DNA of 64,000 nt from Bimastos eiseni (Eukaryota > Annelida > Clitellata > Crassiclitellata > Lumbricidae), in NCBI GenBank assembly GCA_959347315.1, contig OY365811.1, forward strand, positions 35,387,574 to 35,451,573. The letters run 5' to 3'. The notes under the pieces are model-generated. The model was not told where the DNA came from. It ran no database searches and saw nothing but the letters and a program-made list of their open reading frames with translations. The translations under genes were made by a program, and so were the position numbers. Below are positions 46,868-59,012 of this stretch, piece by piece. Positions within the stretch are counted from its first letter, which is position 1. Every line of letters begins with the position of its first letter.

Positions 46868-48401
46868 AAATCAGCTTCAGGCTACCTCCCGGTAACTTGA
46901 AATTGATTTCAAGTTACACGTCGGTAACTAACTACTCCACTGCCTTGCAGTTCAGCAGTGTTAGTCCCAACCTGGAAAAAGGACCAGGATTCTGCGGCAA
47001 GCTTGCGGGCCTCCCAGGTAAAACCACATCTTGCAAAAGACAAGACACATGAAAAGCTCAAACTCATTGTCGAGGTAGGTCGGTCGGGAGATGAGAGGGT
47101 CATGGACCCATCTGTGAATGGTCGTTGTGAAAGCCGAAAGGAAGCCAAGACTCAGAAGTCTCAAATCTTAACTACCAAAGGCCAAGGCAGCAGTGGCGTA
47201 GCGAGGCAAAGCGCCGCGCCTGGGGTGAAGGTAGAAAATGCCGCCACTGCCTATTTTTCCATCATTTCGTTCTTGTAAATATAGGCCTACCCCGAGATAT
47301 GCACAAGGAGATAGGCATAGGGCGCCTTCTTTGAGTGCTTTCATTATGCTCTCATATACATTATGATTATTCTATTCAGTATTCAAATAATGGTAGGGCT
47401 CACAGTTAGTAACAGCATCAGCATGCACCTTCAAAATTAGAGCTGTATGTCCTTTGACTAATTAAAATGAATTATCATTAGATATAAAGAAATGAAAATA
47501 GAATAAGATTGTATTAATTAAGAGATTAACCAGTTATAAAACAAACAAATAAAGCAAGCCTCATAATAAAGTTACTAAACGTCTTGCAGGCTAGATCGAA
47601 AATTATAAAAATAAAATTAAAATTAAACAATACAAATCATAGGGCCTATATCTTTCTCTATACGAATTGAAAAGCAAGTCCTAGTCTTGAACAATAATTT
47701 AATTATAGTGAGACCATAGTAAGTATGGTACCTACTTAGAATAGATTAGTAACTGATAACTTTGACTAATATTGGAGTAGTAACCTTGAAGGGATGCTAT
47801 ATAAATTTTCGCAATAACTGAATGAATGAATGAACTTATCATACGGATAATGGATACGGTACGGTCTCATACTTTCATTATACTCGTCAACTGTTACAAT
47901 TCAAAATTTACTTTTCTTGCTTTCCCTGCAGCAAAATGACTAATAACCTTGTCAAAGTTAATTGTGCTCGACAAAGAGCGTTCAACTGAAAGAATTGCTA
48001 AATTGGAATGTAGTGATTCTCTAATTGTGGGTCTTAAGTAGGTTTAATTAGTTTATTTTGATTAGTTTTAGTTTTGAAAATCCAAATTCTGTTTAGGCAA
48101 TAACTCTTTCATCAGCCCAGATTCTAATTAAGAAAGATTTTTTGATAAATCCAACTAACATTTAAGTTAGATTTCTATTGTGAATCCAACTTTGCATTAA
48201 TTTTTTCATCACTCAAAGTAGGCTAAGACGTCTTTCATTACTCAAATTTCTGTTTCATAAAACTTTATTTGCATCAATACATGATGCATTTTGCAAGTTT
48301 TTTCATAAATCAACTTTATATTTAAGCAGAGGTTGTCCTTAAAAATTAATCCAACTTTTTACTTAAGAAAGAATGATTTTTCACCAATCTAAGCACTTGT
48401 G
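46868..48401. other. Intergenic, synaptotagmin 5' side
   Basis: No coding exon recognised; missing N-terminal synaptotagmin exons may lie in or beyond the gap. CAGTGGCGTAGC at about 47194 resembles the end of a common DNA transposon type, but no matching right end was found. Confidence 0.4.
47760..47835 (+). repeat. SINE tail copy
   Basis: GAGTAGTAACCTTGAAGGGAT, GCTATATAAATTTTC and TGAATGAATGAA. Confidence 0.6.
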
Positions 48402-48526
48402 CATTATTATAATTGCAAAATTTATTTCATTTTATAGGTGGGAAAGTCATGGCAAGATAGACAAGGGCGGCATTGCCATTTTGCAGCGTATCTATTAACA
48501 CTAAGTGCCATTCGATGGTTCTTCTG
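48402..48526 (+). repeat. Direct duplication, copy 1
   Basis: Shares TTGCAAAATTTATTTCATTT, GTCATGGCAAGATAGACA and GTGCCATTCGATGGT with 48697-48815. The offset is about 295 bases. Confidence 0.8.
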
Positions 48527-48696
48527 TATATCGTATATGTTGGTTTAAGTCGAGTAGAAGCAAGAAACCATATGGTGCCTGGTTTAGACAAGAGCAGCAA
48601 GAATCTTGAAGAGTGCAATTTATACAACAAGAATTTTTTATTTATTTTTTGCCAAAAATGCCGCCTCTAGGACAAGTGCCGCCTGGGGCCATTTTG

Positions 48697-48815
48697 CGTA
48701 TTATTATTATTGCAAAATTTATTTCATTTGATAGGTGCGAAAGTCATGGCAAGATAGACAGAGGCCATTTTGCAGCGCGTCTATTGACAATAGGTGCCAT
48801 TCGATGGTCCTTCTG
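48697..48815 (+). repeat. Direct duplication, copy 2
   Basis: Second copy of the segment at 48402-48526, with about 10-15% differences and small deletions. Confidence 0.8.
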
Positions 48816-48835
48816 ATAGTGAAGGTCTTCTGTCT

Positions 48836-48925
48836 ATTCTCCTCTGACAGTCACTGCTACGATAGGCAGAGAACAGTCTATACTAGATAGCGACGAAGAC
48901 CTTGACTATCAGAGTCCGTGAATAC
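48836..48925 (+). repeat. Duplicate of a segment of the TNF-like gene's first exon
   Basis: Forty-two identical bases starting TTCTCCTCTGACAGTCACTG also occur at about 49482 inside the open frame. Here the same frame then reads an acidic DSDEDLDYQSP and a stop. Confidence 0.7.
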
Positions 48926-49020
48926 CATGCCAGTGTCATTTTTATCGAAGCAGAATATATCAGTGTTGGTGGGTAACTGCCAACACAGAGGACGGGAACT
49001 TACTCCGTCAATTGTGGTGC

Positions 49021-50116
49021 ATGATAATTTATACGTGTGAGGCGGGTATGCCACACACGGACATGGAGCGAGAGGTACATGGTGAGTGGAAGGTGCGATA
49101 CCCGGTGGATAAGTGTCTGGGAAAACGCGACGTTAAGATCAGTGACCAGTATTGCCTATGGCAAAGTGACGAGGGGACTTGTTACAAATATTTCTGCTCT
49201 TCGGAACAGGGAGAACGTTTGATGCCCCCTGTTGGCGATTGTTTAAGAATCACGAGATGTAGAATGATACGACGAAGCTCAGGTCAGGTAGAGAGAAAGA
49301 GGAAAACCGTCTCTAAGCGGGCAAACAGGAAAGGGAAGACTCCGGTCGGTAAAAGAGCGAACCTTGTTCTGAATAAAGGCCATCCTCAGGACGTTGCCCA
49401 TCCGGCGACCGCGGAAGAGATAGAGTCTGATCCCGAGACAGAGTCATATACTGTTGCCTCTTTTAGAGAAACGGTCAACCCCGATTCTCCTCTGACAGTC
49501 ACTGCTACGATAGGCAGAGAACAGTCGAGCTATACTAAAAATCGACCTAGAAGTGAGCTCGAGTGGCTCCAGACACAGAAGAGGGCTGAAGCCGACACCG
49601 TTGCGCGACCTGGTAGCGTCAGAACGGTATACGCCACAGTAGCACATTTTTATCGAGCCACTATGTATAGGTATGCTTCCCAGCTGATCTAATGTGTATG
49701 AATGACTTTATAAATGGGGCCCGTACGTCACGAAATATGCCTCTGACAAACTCAGCTATTAAATGAGTACATTGACCGTACACCATCGCTAGGAGCATCA
49801 GGCAGTGCAGGGAGAGAAGACTGGATATACGCACCTTACTCAACCTGCCATGACTGCCCTCACAAGGTTAGTTCAACTATCTTTCTACGCAGGCCTACTT
49901 TTGTCTAAACTGTAAATAACTTCCGACTAACTTACTTGTAGACGTAATGGTTGTAATTCCTAATCCAGAACAGCTAACAGCGAATAGTCCAGTTGCCCAT
50001 GTGGCCAAGAGAGTGCCCATGTATACACATGAGGCCCAGCCTACAGCGGACGACCCCAGGACATCGGTTGGCGCAGAGTTCAGGCTGCAGCAGAATGCAT
50101 ACTATGTCCGCCACAG
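49021..50116 (+). CDS. Putative TNF-like ligand, two exons, incomplete (tentative)
   Basis: The first exon is an open frame from before 49021; the ATG at 49021 is a guess and the exon may start at an acceptor near 48988. It encodes a cysteine-rich part (CLGK, YCLW, CYKYFC, DCLRITRC), then several dibasic sites (KRKTVSKR, VGKR) and an acidic linker. A donor at 49613 (CCTG|GTAGCG) is phase-compatible with an acceptor at 49941. The second exon, 49942-50116, ends at a good donor (CACAG|GTAAGG) and reads SPVAHVAKRV and GAEFRLQQNAYYVRH. PVAHV near the start and GxEFRLxxNxYYV resemble the first strands of a TNF homology domain. The usual tryptophan is not obvious, and no exon with the rest of the domain was found in the next kilobases. 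If correct, it would be a type II or secreted cytokine with a cleavable stalk. Alternatives: unrelated secreted protein, or chance ORF. Confidence 0.4.
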
Positions 50117-50312
50117 GTAAGGCTCTGTCTGGATAGAGCCCCAGCAGCGAGAGGTGTCAGTGCTATTACATACGTCCACCACTATTGAGACGAGGCATCA
50201 AATACCTTAACCATTGGCCTACCTACGCTGTCAGCGATCGTACGTTTAATAATCATGTGCATATATAGTAGGCCTATATACATGCCCAGTATGATGCCCA
50301 ATATGCACAAAC

Positions 50313-50350
<38 letters not shown>

Positions 50351-51378
50351 CAAGTATATACATATACATTACAAGTACATAATATGTATATGTGGGTAAT
50401 CGCTTACGCACATAAGGCAAGATGTTGTGGATATATTATATATGCAACTTGTGCACATAAGCCAATAAGCTAAGCTAAGTTTATGCACAGGCAGAGGGTA
50501 TAATTTTATGTGACATGCAGAACTGCACAGCATTATAATATGGACCTAGGCCTATATGCAATACGAAATATAGACCGCATACATTATTTTATGACCTCAA
50601 GCCACACACACAGTAGGCCTACATACCCGTCTATTTATCAGTTATGCACCAAGAAGATTTCTTTTGTAGCTTGCCATATCGCTGTGGGCGATTGTTACTG
50701 TCATGTACAATGCAATTTTTACAAGACTCATGATGATAGGGTTATAGAAATAAAGAGCAAGATGCAGGTATCTATCCTGCAGGCCTAGGCCCGACAACGT
50801 TAATTGGCTATACATGGTAGTAGGCCCATTGCTTAATATTTCCGACGCAACGGGATTCGTGTGCGTAATTAAGCTATGAAAATAAATATATTACTCCTCA
50901 ATCAATTTATCTTATTTATAAAATGGAACGTAGATAATCTAGCTAGGCTATAGGTTGCTTCGTTCAAATGAAATTTTCATGACTTCGTCACAAAAAAAGT
51001 AAAGTCCAGATGAGAAGAAGTATTTACGAGGTCATTGACACAATGAGGACATAGAGCAGAGGCCCTATTCAGGCCTCTAAGAAATCGCAGGTCCTCTGGG
51101 CAATTGCCCTCTGACACGCTTCTGCCCTCTCGGTGGTTCTTGAGTAGCCTACAGGAGCCTAGTGGCACTAAAAATATGATTGCCGTGAAATTGGATAATG
51201 TCACATTACATTTTATTTGTTGCTATATCGTTCTATTGCTTTGTAAATGTACGTGTTTGCAATCGTCTCCACACTGTTAACTATTCAATGAACTTTTACA
51301 GGACGAGATTCCTACCTAAGCAAACATACACGTTGGAATGGGTGTCATTGATGTAGGCATTTTATGTACGTATTAGTT
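50117..51378. other. No gene seen; simple repeats
   Basis: AT-rich and unusually rich in TAGGCCTA. No continuation of the TNF-like domain could be found. Confidence 0.5.
50316..50349 (+). repeat. (TA)n microsatellite
   Basis: About 16 TA units. Confidence 0.95.
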
Positions 51379-51469
51379 GTGATGATGATGATGATGAGGA
51401 TGATGAGAACGATGGTGACGACAACGACGATGCGGATGAAGACGATGATGACGACGACGATGATGATGC
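51379..51469 (+). repeat. GAT/GAC triplet repeat
   Basis: Thirty imperfect GAT, GAC, GAG and AAC triplets. It would code for poly-Asp in one frame, but has no flanking coding sequence. Confidence 0.85.
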
Positions 51470-52008
51470 ATGCCTATAAAATTGTCGTAAAATTTCAGCC
51501 TATACGATCAAGCTACAATTATTGTAGCGCAGGTCGAATTCAACGATTAAGGCCTGCAGAACTAGAGACAGAGACGTAGAATGTTATTCTGTCTGCCTAA
51601 AAGATCTACGCAGAAGACTGTCTCCTTGTCCCCAAAGAAACACATTATAGATCTACAGTAGCTCTATATTTTACTATATCTGTCTGCCTGCCTGCCGTTT
51701 ATCTGCCCATTCCTTTCGGTGTGTGTACAAATGGCACACAAAGCAAAATAGAAGTAGCTAGTACTCGGTTCCAACAGTTACTGAAGCACATTCACGGGTG
51801 CTTATAAATGGGCTGCGTATACGTAGGCGATACGCCTATCGTCAACACGACGAAGATATTATTCTTGTGCGTAGCGGGTTTAACCTTGCGTGACAAGGCG
51901 CTGACGACTGGTCAACAGCCGATCTCGTAGGCCTACTCACGTATGCAGACTACTTTACTAGATGAAGCGAAAACCTAAGATGGTGTAAATGCATGTTGCA
52001 GGATTTAT

Positions 52009-52010
52009 TG

Positions 52011-52054
<44 letters not shown>

Positions 52055-52056
52055 CA
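52009..52056 (+). repeat. (TA)n inside an inverted repeat
   Basis: TTGGG(TA)n ends in CCCAA, so the whole tract is a perfect hairpin. Confidence 0.85.
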
Positions 52057-52082
52057 ATATGTGTAAACCAGTAATCATAATC

Positions 52083-52200
52083 TCGACGTTTCAACAGCGC
52101 CCAAAAAACGAACGAGTTCGCGGGAACTAGTTTCTTCACAGGCGATTACTCAATACTGAATCGATAGGCAGAGGGTCAAGACTCCAAGGGTGAGGCAGGC
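52083..52200 (+). repeat. Dispersed repeat, second copy (see 2,210)
   Basis: CGACGTTT..ACAGCGCCCA and GATAGGCAGAGGGTCAAGA match 2210-2270. Here about 55 bases lie between the two parts. Confidence 0.5.
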
Positions 52201-52959
52201 AGTGTGTGGACTTGGGGCCCTGTATGCCTAATCGGCAGTCTGAATCTATGTATTTCAGCATTGACATGGTATGTATTGTTATTACATAACAATAAACGAA
52301 TGTCGTAGTCAGTTCAACCAAACCAGAGACCGTGTTGCGCAACTCATATGATAGACATTGGCAGGATTTCCTTGCCATTCCATCTTAAAGATGTCACTGT
52401 GGTTTTGGCTTATACTTACTTGCCAACATGAACACAAAAACAATGATGCACAAAATTAAAGCAATTCCTCAATTTTAAGGTAATTATTACAATACATTTC
52501 TTACAAATCTTGGAGAGTCCAATTGCCAGGTACTCCACGGTATCTTAGCTAGATCTTACGGGTGTCTTGACACCATGATACCCTCTGATTGCTGCCCAAG
52601 GTATTATGCATAAATTATATATAGTTTGATGTATGGTTCCCTCTGCATGTATTCTTCATCAATGACAACCATGGATGATGTCATGGACTTTCAAGTACTC
52701 GCTCCATAGACATGAACACAGAAAATGAAACTTCACCAGACACCAGAGTGACATAGATTTTTGACTGTCCAAAAACTAAACAACATGGCTCATTTCTTCT
52801 GAACCACATGAAGATTCTTTCAAAGCAATACACGGAAAATCACAGAGAAGCAATACATCCCACCATATATACAGAATGACCATCATCCTATCTACCAAAC
52901 ACAGAACTGGAGAGACAGATGCAGATAGACCAAGAGACAGATACAGTGGGTGAGAGAGA

Positions 52960-52993
<34 letters not shown>

Positions 52994-53030
52994 CAGAGAG
53001 AGAGACAGAGAGAGAGACAGAGAGAGAGAC

Positions 53031-53077
<47 letters not shown>

Positions 53078-54738
53078 CAGACGTTTGCTATTCTCTTTGA
53101 AGGGTTTGATATTCCCTTTGAAGGTCATTCTTCTGGAGCAATGACATAGAATGCGATTTATCACCAGTCTAAACAAAAGAGAAAATTATCAAAGCGCTAT
53201 ATAAGTTTATTTTAAAAATCAGCGCCAAATGGAATATCGTCAGTCACCTGCATTTCCAATCTGCATCTCCCATTTTCCAGTTCTTCATCGTATGCCTAAA
53301 ATCCACTTGTCGGCTCTGAAGGGAACTGCATTGCAACCAGCTGTTAGGATTGAACGGTAAATGGTCAACTGTATAACCTAACCGCCTGTCCTCTTGTGTT
53401 TGGTGAACCTTGTTTTTTATTTACCCACAGCTATGCTTAAGACCACAGCACTCACTGATGCAAATAAAACCTAATATCATGCAGCATACTGGCACCAAAA
53501 GTGACACCCAAGTTGAACCATAGACAGCATTCATTACACCAACTCTTGCACTGGGGCTCCACTTCCTGATACTAACAATTCAAGTACAGTTCATTTATCA
53601 AGATTTCCCAAAGCAAAAATGCCAACTGAAGACAATCAAATCAAGACTTATGACATTTTATCAAATCATAGCCACATGCAATCAACCCAGTAAGATCTTA
53701 CATAAGTTGAACGAAATACCAAATTAAACGAAAGAAAAGCCAAATCCTTTGGCCTATGGTTTCACCACAAAAAAACTACCTCAATTTTCAACACAAAGCA
53801 GGCTCTTATAACACATCACTTGGGCACTGATAAAAGTAGACTTGCTGATAATAACTTCTAGCAAAACAATGCCATCTACAAAATGTGCAATTGCCTGCAT
53901 CAATCAAATTTCAGCAAAGGCACGACTTTGGGCAACAGTTAATCGTTGGTGGTCATACCAGGTTAAAAAAAATTATACCATTTCCCAAAAGGGCCTGCTT
54001 TCATGCACAACCAAATTCATGCCCAGGATATAACTGTGAAAGATTTGATGGCATATGGATTAACCATTTCCAGGACGTTAATATTGCTACAAAATAGTTA
54101 ACGTCAATCATGCAAGTGTCTAATGCAGCAGACATAGATCAAAGGTGGTCCAAAACCAAGTCATAATCACGTCCCATCTAGACCGTAACAGTGAATGTGA
54201 AAGTGTAGCCAGATTCCAAAATCCAGCTAGAGCAGTTGAGGTATGTCATTACCTGACTCTGAAAAAACACTGAAAAGATCAGCCAAAAAGCCTGTTTGGC
54301 TACAGAATGACAGAGAAAAGTATGCAACCAATATCAATCATGTCAAATAAATGTAAACCAGAAAGTTGCAACGATGTGGTATGAGGAAAAATTATCCAAG
54401 CAGCTACTACGTTACCTAATGAGTGTGAAATAGCATCACCCTGGTCAGGTCCATACTTACAATGTATTAAACAATCCAGCAAAACACACCAAGATCAAAC
54501 AAAAACCACAAATCAGCAACCGAAGTTCAGATGCAGGGTAAATATGGAGAAACCGCAAGTGCCCAGTGGCATTAATACTCCCTATGGTGTGTGTAGGCAA
54601 ACTGTCTGTTCTGTTTTAGAGTCAACAGCAACATCAGAAATCCGTAACTTAAACGCGTCTAATACGCTATTTTTACTAAGCCATAATTTTACACTAACAG
54701 TATGCCTACACATGCCAATCAAAGACAAAGATACCCCG
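52200..54738. other. No gene seen
   Basis: AT-rich. Only a long GA tract and a short GCGCTATATAAGTTTA tail copy at about 53190 were recognised. It may hold the unplaced last exon or long 3' UTR of the ArfGAP gene. Confidence 0.4.
52950..53074 (+). repeat. (GA)n with CA interruptions
   Basis: About 60 dinucleotides; ACAGAGAGAG units of 10-12 bases recur regularly in the middle. Confidence 0.95.
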
Positions 54739-54850
54739 CATCAGAGACTACATTACACAAGATCCAATTACATTACAACAATTCGTCGGCGAGGCTCTTG
54801 AAAGGCGCTCGATAAATATCCCAAAACTTACATACGTAGAGTGTGGTCGG
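54739..54850 (+). repeat. Dispersed repeat, copy 1
   Basis: CATCAGAGACTACATTACAC, CAATTACATTACAA and GAGGCTCTTGAAAGGCGCTC match the copy at 56.2 kb. Confidence 0.7.
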
Positions 54851-56211
54851 CATTTCTAGGCAGTCAAAATGGCCACCTGTTGGCAAAAGCGAAGATATAT
54901 TTACATCGAGGGTGGATATAAACATATCGACATTGCACCTAAACAAATTTATTTCTGATAAGATATCACCCCACACCCAATTACTCTTATAATACAGGTA
55001 TCGTGTTCGCTCTGCATATAACAGACAGCATATGATTATTACAAAGTTCAAATGTCATAAGCGGTCCAAGCGCCATTCGACGTGGACCAATTCGAAATTC
55101 TGGGCAAATCTGCTGCAGCAGCGTGCAACGTCCAACAGTGGCGAGGTTTCTGGTGAAAATCGAAAGTCCATCAGTTATTCTAAAGACACAGAACAAAACA
55201 CTATCATAAATGTGTTACAAGTAAAACTATTGCAGGCAGTGATATCAGACAGGAAGGCTAAGCAAACACAACAAACGCCAACTTAAGAATTCTTTAAATT
55301 CCTAGGTTGGAAGTAGCATATAATTATTATACCTTTAGAACAATACACACTGTGCAGAATCAGGGAATGAATTAGGCCACAGAAAACTCTACCTAAATCA
55401 GTGCCCTATCTGAACCTAACATAGCTGACCAGTACAAATAGCCATTCTGAAAGATACCTTAAACATGTTATTTTGCCTATTAACATAAATACACGTAACT
55501 TATTTTGGACTCGAGTGCAGGTGTTCACAGACAAACAACACATGATAGGAGCTACATAAAAACAAAGGAATATATGCAACAAATGAAACAACCGGAAGGG
55601 CATAGTCTGCTTGATGGAAATCTTCACCAGACAACATACTATTTGGAACCTCTCAATATTACCACTCATAATGCTATTATTTTCCATTATCATTTATTAT
55701 TGTTATAGAAAGTGCCACCTTTTGTCTATCCATCCTGTGAGCGCTCTGCCCAGGGCCTGCCTGGAGACCTTTCTCTTCTTAGGGGCCAAGTAACACGTAT
55801 GAAAGACAACTGAAGACAATAGTTGTTGTAGTTACATAAAAAAATGCAACATCTACATTTTTAAATTAGGGTACCAACAACTCCACATCTCCAAAAATAT
55901 CAGGCCCACCACCAAAATATATCTTGCAAGATACTAAACTAATCCCACTTAGGCAAATGCATCCTGCTGCCATGTATCAAGAAAGCCAGTAAGTCAACAA
56001 CCACTTAACCAAAAAACAGGTTCAGCCCATTACCACTGTTTTTCACACACTCCGTTTCAAAGCCAGGTATGGTACAACAGAGCTTAAATACAACACAAAG
56101 CATGATTCAATACAGTCAATACAGATATGGCAATTGATATCCTGTTAGTTAGCTTCTACCAAGTGTATATTTAGCTGGGATGCTTAAACACGCTAGTCAG
56201 AAACAGATTCC

Positions 56212-56325
56212 CAGCATCAGAGACTACATTACACAAATCTAATTACATTACAATTCGCTAGTGAGGCTTTTGAAAGGCACTTTATAAATTTCCCAATACT
56301 TACATGCACAGAGTCAATGATTTCT
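56212..56325 (+). repeat. Dispersed repeat, copy 2
   Basis: Same order of words as at 54739 with about 20% differences; includes the SINE-tail-like GGCACTTTATAAAT. Confidence 0.7.
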
Positions 56326-57169
56326 TTAGAAAAGGCTGAAGTTTTTGCATTTCTAATTTGCAGCAGAAATGGAAATAAACGACAATGTAATCGATGTTAC
56401 AAAACATATGTAACGTTTTGCTTAACAACTATTCCCGACACATTAACGAACAAGGTAACTGTTAAGGTCAACTGCTTCATGAGACCTAGTAATAGATTTA
56501 GTCAAACAAACCAGAATCAAACTGCAAAGCAAGCCATCATGAGCAGAAAAACCGAGAAACAGCAAACAACGGTCAAATACCAAAGCAAGCAACCAGAAAA
56601 TTTAAAAAAAATTGTTGATTGAACCAACTGATGAAATAATTAATTGATGGAGGCACATCCAACCAAATTATCTAAACAAACAGGCTTCTCACTCAATAAT
56701 TTACACTTCTAACAAACAAGCTTGTCTCTTTTCCTGACAAGCTTCTGCTGACATTCCTCTGAAATCACTCTAGATAGTGTGATAATACTGAAAAATCTAT
56801 AAAAAAACTCAGCCTTTGTCCAGAATAACAAAGAAGGGCTCATCTCTGTACACAATTAAAATTTTTAAATAATTTCATTTAAATCGTTTGAGCCGCCTGC
56901 AGCCCCTCTCACATACCACTGCAGTAAACGTGGCTGAATACAACGTCTAGAACTGCATGCTCGTGAGAGCTTGCTAAATTTTAATCATGTGCTTCTCACA
57001 GTTCCCAGATGACATGAACAAAGACCAGTAAGACAGTAGACCAAGTCTTACCACTTCATTGGTCTTACTCAAGCAGGCCATTGAAGCCAATTTTATTTTC
57101 GCTGAAAAAAACAAATCAAGTTTAAAGTCAGAAGACATAGACATCGATGATAAACAGTTGAAACACCAA

Positions 57170-57260
57170 GACCATTCAGTGTTATGACCAGTTGGTAAAG
57201 ACAAGGCTTTCAAGGTCTGGGGTTCAAGTCCAGACATTCACTCATGTGAAATTACATGCA
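57170..57260 (+). repeat. tRNA-like SINE head (candidate)
   Basis: TGACCAGTTGGTAAAGAC (A-box-like) and GGTTCAAGTCCAGAC (B box). Confidence 0.45.
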
Positions 57261-57484
57261 ATTAATTACCAAAAGAGGAACAAAGCAGTGTTTAACAAAA
57301 CCCCATCAGTCAGTATGACATGCTATTGACGTTAATAAGATGTCTAAATGTCAGCATATGAGGGTATGAGCCAGTCCTCTCCTAACTACCTGATCTTGCC
57401 ACAGAGAGAGTGTTAAAGTCAGTGTACACTCATTTAGAGCTGAATTCACTAGGGCTAGAAGTTGAGCAAATATTTAAACAGCTT

Positions 57485-57560
57485 TCCATCTTGGAAGTGA
57501 CTCAAACCTCCAACCTCTGAGTTGATGGCAAGCAGATAGCATTGACTACTTACCCATACT
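57485..57560 (-). repeat. tRNA-like SINE head (candidate)
   Basis: The minus strand reads TGGGTAAGTAGTCAATGC, then GGTTGGAGGTTTGAGTCAC at the B-box position. Confidence 0.4.
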
Positions 57561-58510
57561 ATCAAAATCTCCATATGACAATAAAACATATTTTTCACAG
57601 AGAAGGCAGGGCTGCTGATCCATCATCTGTTCAACAATGGTCAACCCTGGATCTTTCTCGTTACCAATTTCATTATGTGAAGATTCTGATCACATATGAT
57701 TGTCAGACAACAAAGCACGGTCTGGATAACAACTGCGGCAGTCAGTGTCACCGAACGACCATCGCGTAAGATTTCTCCCTTGTGAAAGCTTCAATCCTGG
57801 GCCCTTCATGTCACAATCGACAAAGATATCACGAGCCAAACTGTGCATAATCTGGAAAAGTCATTAGTTCGCATGAGTATCTCCTTAAATGGATACACGA
57901 GGGCCACAACTCATCTCAAAGGTATCTTCATCTCAAAGGTACTTCCTGGGTCTAGGAAAACTCCTTATCCAAGTGACAATTTCAGTTTACCCTCCAGTTG
58001 GTAATAGCCCTCAAGAACCTGTGATGTCAGTACCCTCCACATTTCCATCTATTCCATTCGTTAAGCAGCATAATGTAACATATCACACATTTTGATCTGG
58101 CATTCTCAGATCCAAAGCGTTTTACTCTAAAGCAGTGGACTATAGATAATAAGCACAAAAGCAAGCACGCAGAGTGCAAGCATATGCATTGCTAATGCAC
58201 AGATGTTAACATTGTCATAATATTTAGCTACTTGGCTCAACTATATTCAATTCTCAAACCCTGCAAGAGTCCATCAGCAACTTAAACTGCAGCAGCTTAA
58301 CTAGGCAATAACTAAACCCTGGCTAAATACCTTAAAACCTAAACTAGTAAAATCATTCACAGGGTTGTTAGTTGTCCAAGAGAACTTTGATATAAGGCAA
58401 CAATAGCCTCCCCATGTTTGCAGTCAGCGAAAGAGTTTAGGATCATATGAGCCCTTATACTTTCACGTTTAGTAACATTCGCCTAATTCAAGATAAATTC
58501 ACATAGCAAG

Positions 58511-59012
58511 GGGCCATCCACGTATTATAAAAGCAGCGAGTTTCAAATTTCGGCGATTTTGCGTACCGGTGCGTATGGCTGAGTAGGGGTCCCGAAAAAT
58601 GTGTACCTACACAAATTTAACTGCCAAATTATGATGTCCACATTACGGAATATTAAAATCAGAACTGTAAACCCAATCACAGACTACGTTCCTGCCTAAT
58701 CAATTTTATGTAGCATAAAAACTTTATAAAATGTAAGTCTTTTTAGTATTTTACTTCCTCTTAACAGTCAACAAACTTAAGCTGTTGAATATGATGCTTA
58801 ACAAAAATAAATAGCCTATGGTAAAACCAATGTCTTACAGATGGATGTCTTTAGCTCTTTAACCTTTGCTATGGGGAGGGGTAGAGCTCAGATGTAGGTA
58901 CGCATGGGTGAGGGGGACAACAAAATGTATGCGGCGCAAGGGAGGGAGGCCGAAAATACATTTATTTAACGAAAATACGATTTTTTTGCGTACATAATAT
59001 ATGGATGGGCCA
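58511..59012 (+). mobile_element. Element with GGCCATCCA inverted termini
   Basis: The left end GGGCCATCCACGTATTAT and the inverted right end GGCCCATCCATATATTAT are similar. Inside, GTGTACCTAC and GTAGGTACGC form a second inverted pair. About 500 bp, no ORF. The target duplication is unclear, so the superfamily is left open. Confidence 0.6.

Larger units (their letters stand above)
56326..58510. other. No gene seen; two SINE heads
   Basis: AT-rich, no exon recognised on either strand apart from the SINE fragments listed. Confidence 0.45.

Noticed and set aside
46560..47052. ORFs running through the N stretch
   Set aside because: Artefacts of unknown bases; the only real coding there is the synaptotagmin exon on the minus strand.
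47194..48700. A single large DNA transposon starting at CAGTGGCGTAGC
   Set aside because: No matching inverted right end or target duplication could be found, so only the end-like word is noted.
51364..51579. Met-rich ORF over the GAT/GAC repeat
   Set aside because: Simple-repeat translation with no similarity in its flanks.
52892..53176. ORFs of alternating Arg-Glu or Ser-Leu
   Set aside because: They are translations of the (GA)n tract.
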